Of a stretch of 7,850 bases of DNA, positions 5,244 through 7,850 are shown piece by piece. A model generated the notes under the pieces. It did no database searches, was not told the DNA's origin, and was given only the letters and a program-made list of their open reading frames with translations. Made by a program: the position numbers and the translations under genes. The stretch's first letter is position 1, and each line of letters begins with the position of its first letter. The DNA comes from Sphingobacteriales bacterium. GTDB lineage: Bacteria > Bacteroidota > Bacteroidia > Chitinophagales > Chitinophagaceae. Location of the stretch: assembly GCA_024640385.1 (NCBI GenBank), contig JAHEFC010000179.1, positions 1 through 7,850 of the forward strand. The letters are read 5' to 3'.

Positions 5244-7111
5244 ATGCTGGTTTCCTTTTTATAAGGTACAAAAATAATTATTGTTGTTCCTTTTTTGCCG
5301 GTGTCAATGCTGATCTCACCGTTGATGTAATTTACACGGGAGTAAATGTTCTTCATGCCTATTCCACCTGAATCGGATTTCTTTATGCCAATGCCATTAT
5401 CTTCCGCCATGATCTCAAGTCCATTATCCTCATAGATGAGCTGTATGGTGGCTTCTGTGGCTTTTGAGTGCATAAGGATATTCCTTGTGATCTCAATGAT
5501 GATGCGGTAGATCATCAGTTCTGTACTTTTCTCAAACTGCTGGCCACGCCCTTTGGAAATGAACAGGAATTTTGTGCTGGATTCCAGGTTCAGTTTGTAA
5601 TAATAACCCTGGAGCAGATCCTGCAAGGAAGTTTTTTCAAATTCCGGGGGCATCAGGTTATGTGATATGTTCCTGGTATCACTGGATGCTTTGTCTACTA
5701 TGGTAATCAGTTCGTCAAGGTCTTCTTTCCTGATATTCATATTCTGCATCCGGATCTTGAGCACGGCAAGGCTGCTCCCGATCTCATCGTGCAGGTCTTC
5801 AGCGATCCTTTTCCTTTCTGCCTCCTGTGCCAGGAGAATATTATTCGCGACCTGGTTGTTCTGATAAGACAATACGGCTTCCAGGTCTTCTTTCTCTTTC
5901 ATGAAAGTCCTGTACCGGTACATCATCGCAAATGATAGGATAGCGGTTTCTATCACCAGGCCAATTTCAAAAAGTGAAGGAGGGAAGGTGTAAGTCACAT
6001 TCTCGAGGAATAATAATTTTTCAAGGCCTCCTAAGAGAAAAATTATCGTCCCCAACAGCACAAACATGGCAGGCTTGAATTTCCTCAGGTAGCTTACAAT
6101 ACAAATGATGATGGTGAAGATCAATCCTACGTTAAGGCTCTTGTTTGACCATTCAAATACAGCTTCTTCGATCCGGTAATCCACATTAAGATAGAAGGTG
6201 ATGATATGGGCAATTCCACTGACCAGCAGGTTGTATTTGACAAATGAGGTTATCTTATAAAGAAGCTCATCTTTCTTAATGTTGGATAAGAACATCTGGA
6301 TAAGATGCATCTGCATAAAGCAGGCGAGGGCTGCAATGGCCTGCACCGGCGTAAGGCGCTGGGCAGTTATGGTATCAAGACCCAGAAATTGTTTATCCAG
6401 GCCCTCATATCTCATGATCAGGAAGATCACAAAAACGAGGTAGGCGGCATACCAGAGGTGAAGTTTATCCTTAATGGTAAAATAGAGGTAGATATTGAGG
6501 AACAGGAACAATGCCAATATCCCCAGGATCAGCCCAAAGTCAAAATACACCTGGTTGGCCAGTTTCTGCATGGCTTCGGGGCTTTGCAGCACAAATACGA
6601 ATGTTTTGAAATTGATGAGGTAGTCGTACTTCAGGTAAAACGTATCAATGCTGTTGGGCCTGACTTGCAGCGGCAGAACATGATGGATATAGGGATAGGG
6701 TAGTTCTTTAAACCGGTATTGGTTGCCCGACCTGGCCGTTGCCACCCATGTGCCATTGATCTTCTGGTAGATCTCGGACTCCTGATGGGCCAAGTGGCCC
6801 ATTAGCAGGAAATAATTTTTGGCCAGTGAGTCAGTGTTTTTGACTACGAACCGGAACCAGTAGTAATATGGATCCCAGCCCTGAAACAGGATCGATTTAT
6901 CAGTAAAATGTTCAAACCGGTTGCTGATCGAAGGCTTAAGTATTGAGTCCAGGGAAAGCTCCTGAACCGTTTTGAACACCTCCATCTTGTTTGTGATGAT
7001 CTGGGAGTCTCCAACGGGGATGATCACATTAGTTTGGTACTGCGACAGGCACGATAATGCCATCACCATTACCGGTAAGATCAAAAGGAATTTTCGCCAA
7101 TGCCTGTTCAT
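5240..7111 (-). CDS. 7TMR-DISM sensor histidine kinase (HisKA_3 type)
   Basis: A 623-residue membrane sensor kinase. The N-terminus (1-24) is a hydrophobic signal segment. A periplasmic beta-sandwich of the 7TMR-DISMED2 type spans about 45-180, with the typical YYYWFRFVVKNTD pattern. Seven membrane segments follow at roughly 190-213, 217-235, 253-275, 291-309, 326-342, 347-369 and 380-399. A short coiled coil leads to the dimerisation and phosphotransfer helix with His441 in EAERKRIAEDLHDEIGSSLA, characteristic of NarL-partner kinases. The ATP-binding domain has the N-box (ITRNILMHS, Asn544), G1 (DNGIGI, Asp571) and G2 (GGIGMKN, 582-588). It should phosphorylate the regulator whose gene overlaps its stop. 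The extracellular domain family is thought to bind carbohydrate-like or other small ligands, but the signal here is unknown. The start at 7111 gives a clean signal segment, and the 121-bp gap to the upstream gene could hold a promoter. Confidence 0.95.
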   Translation of the reverse strand: MNRHWRKFLLILPVMVMALSCLSQYQTNVIIPVGDSQIITNKMEVFKTVQELSLDSILKPSISNRFEHFTDKSILFQGWDPYYYWFRFVVKNTDSLAKNYFLLMGHLAHQESEIYQKINGTWVATARSGNQYRFKELPYPYIHHVLPLQVRPNSIDTFYLKYDYLINFKTFVFVLQSPEAMQKLANQVYFDFGLILGILALFLFLNIYLYFTIKDKLHLWYAAYLVFVIFLIMRYEGLDKQFLGLDTITAQRLTPVQAIAALACFMQMHLIQMFLSNIKKDELLYKITSFVKYNLLVSGIAHIITFYLNVDYRIEEAVFEWSNKSLNVGLIFTIIICIVSYLRKFKPAMFVLLGTIIFLLGGLEKLLFLENVTYTFPPSLFEIGLVIETAILSFAMMYRYRTFMKEKEDLEAVLSYQNNQVANNILLAQEAERKRIAEDLHDEIGSSLAVLKIRMQNMNIRKEDLDELITIVDKASSDTRNISHNLMPPEFEKTSLQDLLQGYYYKLNLESSTKFLFISKGRGQQFEKSTELMIYRIIIEITRNILMHSKATEATIQLIYEDNGLEIMAEDNGIGIKKSDSGGIGMKNIYSRVNYINGEISIDTGKKGTTIIIFVPYKKETSI

Positions 7112-7232
7112 TGTTGTATCACTGAAAGGGCTGAAATTAGCACAAAGGAATGAACAGCAGGAAACATGGCAGGAAGAATTATTTTTTCAGGCCTGCCCGG
7201 GCTTTTGCAACCAATGTTTTTTTACGAAAAGA

Positions 7233-7841
7233 TCAATTCTTTGGAAAACCGGGATCCGCCATCACCTCTTTCATCTGGTTCACATGCCTGTTGGTGTGGC
7301 CGCCAATGAATAGCGTCATCTGATAGGCGTCGAATGAGCCCCGGGGTAATGTGATCACATGATTTCGAAGATCATCATTGGTTGTTTTTACATAGTCGAT
7401 AAGTTTTGCCCTGTTTTCTTTGAAAGATGCTATTGCTTCAGCAGTTGATTTGAATCCTGTGTTTGGCGGCTCCAAAGGTGGGAATGTTTTAACCTTATTG
7501 GTCCTGTCTTCGATCATGGACATGATCTGCTCATCGGTCATTTTAATGTCGGCTCTTTTTTCCGGATTGGCAGCTGCCTGCATTCCCTGGTCCACCATGC
7601 CCCGCAACATTTTTTCTGAGGCGGCAATATGCATCATACATTCTTCAACACTCCATTTATCTGGTGCGGACTTGAATTTCAGCTGTGCTTCGCTGAGTTT
7701 GCTGACCAGGTTCAGCGCATTATCTTCTGAATCCCTGAGAAATTTGGAAGCAGTTTTCCTTTCTTTTTTTGAAATTCCCGCCGGTGCAGCTACAAATGAA
7801 ACAATGGCAACAGTGAGCAGGAGGGTGAATAATTTTCTCAT
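7233..7841 (-). CDS. Secreted DinB-like four-helix-bundle protein
   Basis: A 202-residue protein with a signal peptide (MRK followed by a hydrophobic stretch to about residue 18; cleavage probably near Ala19-Ala21). The mature part follows the DinB / DUF664 four-helix pattern: DKWSVEECMMHIAASEK contains His71, and GGHTNRHVNQMKEV contains His182 and His186. These three histidines match the metal-binding triad of the DinB superfamily, whose characterised members are metal-dependent thiol transferases. Most are cytoplasmic; an export signal suggests a periplasmic role that I cannot define. It lies upstream of the sensor kinase on the same strand with a 121-bp gap, so joint transcription is possible but not shown. 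Only 9 bp upstream of its start are in the window, so its promoter cannot be judged. Confidence 0.9.
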   Translation of the reverse strand: MRKLFTLLLTVAIVSFVAAPAGISKKERKTASKFLRDSEDNALNLVSKLSEAQLKFKSAPDKWSVEECMMHIAASEKMLRGMVDQGMQAAANPEKRADIKMTDEQIMSMIEDRTNKVKTFPPLEPPNTGFKSTAEAIASFKENRAKLIDYVKTTNDDLRNHVITLPRGSFDAYQMTLFIGGHTNRHVNQMKEVMADPGFPKN

Positions 7842-7850
7842 ATAATGTGT

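Noticed and set aside
6305..6703. Plus-strand frame of 132 codons
   Set aside because: It lies within the membrane region of the sensor kinase on the opposite strand. No domain or start signal is seen.
7188..7202. Overlapping GC-rich palindromes CAGGCCTG and GCCCGGGC between the DinB-like gene and the kinase gene
   Set aside because: They cannot form a good stem with a normal loop, and the arrangement does not give a clear terminator. Probably chance, or a weak structure.
7420..7845. Plus-strand frame of 141 codons opposite the DinB-like gene
   Set aside because: Antisense shadow of a gene with a clear signal peptide and His triad.

Overview
The window looks like the chromosome of a heterotrophic Bacteroidota, most likely Chitinophagaceae or a close relative. 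The signs are moderate GC, starts mostly without Shine-Dalgarno sequences in AT-rich leaders, a secreted DUF1080 (3-keto-disaccharide hydrolase) protein, a 7TMR-DISM histidine kinase paired with a NarL-type regulator, and an IorA/IorB-type molybdenum hydroxylase with a Tat leader. The family placement is inference from gene style, not a database match.

Left part (1-1482). A minus-strand pair encodes the small [2Fe-2S] subunit (256-714) and the N-terminus of the large molybdopterin subunit (1-224, running off the window) of a xanthine dehydrogenase-family enzyme. Upstream is a small minus-strand gene (856-1290) whose layout resembles bacterial eRF1-like / host-attachment-type proteins. It is bracketed by two almost identical 58-bp palindromes (cores 760-817 and 1379-1436). 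They differ at three positions, two of which form a compensatory base-pair change that keeps the hairpin perfect. This bracketed unit is the least explained structure in the window.

Middle (1483-4592). A plus-strand gene encodes a secreted DUF1080 protein with a cysteine-containing tail. A non-coding stretch of about 530 bp follows and holds a row of three dyad symmetries, one very close to a Crp site (TGTGA-N6-TCACT). Next comes a two-gene operon: a monoheme cytochrome c lipoprotein (2863-3219) and a Tat-exported flavocytochrome c sulfide dehydrogenase flavoprotein (3232-4536). It ends in a strong intrinsic terminator (4552-4592). Together the two proteins would oxidise sulfide in the periplasm and pass electrons to the membrane respiratory chain.

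Right part (4611-7841, all minus strand). A secreted DinB-fold protein (7233-7841) lies upstream of a 7TMR-DISM sensor kinase (5240-7111), whose stop overlaps the start of its response regulator (4611-5243) by 4 bp. The kinase and regulator form a classic two-component pair that converges on the sulfide dehydrogenase operon. Their stimulus and targets cannot be read from the sequence.

No rRNA, tRNA, CRISPR array, transposase or integrase was seen.
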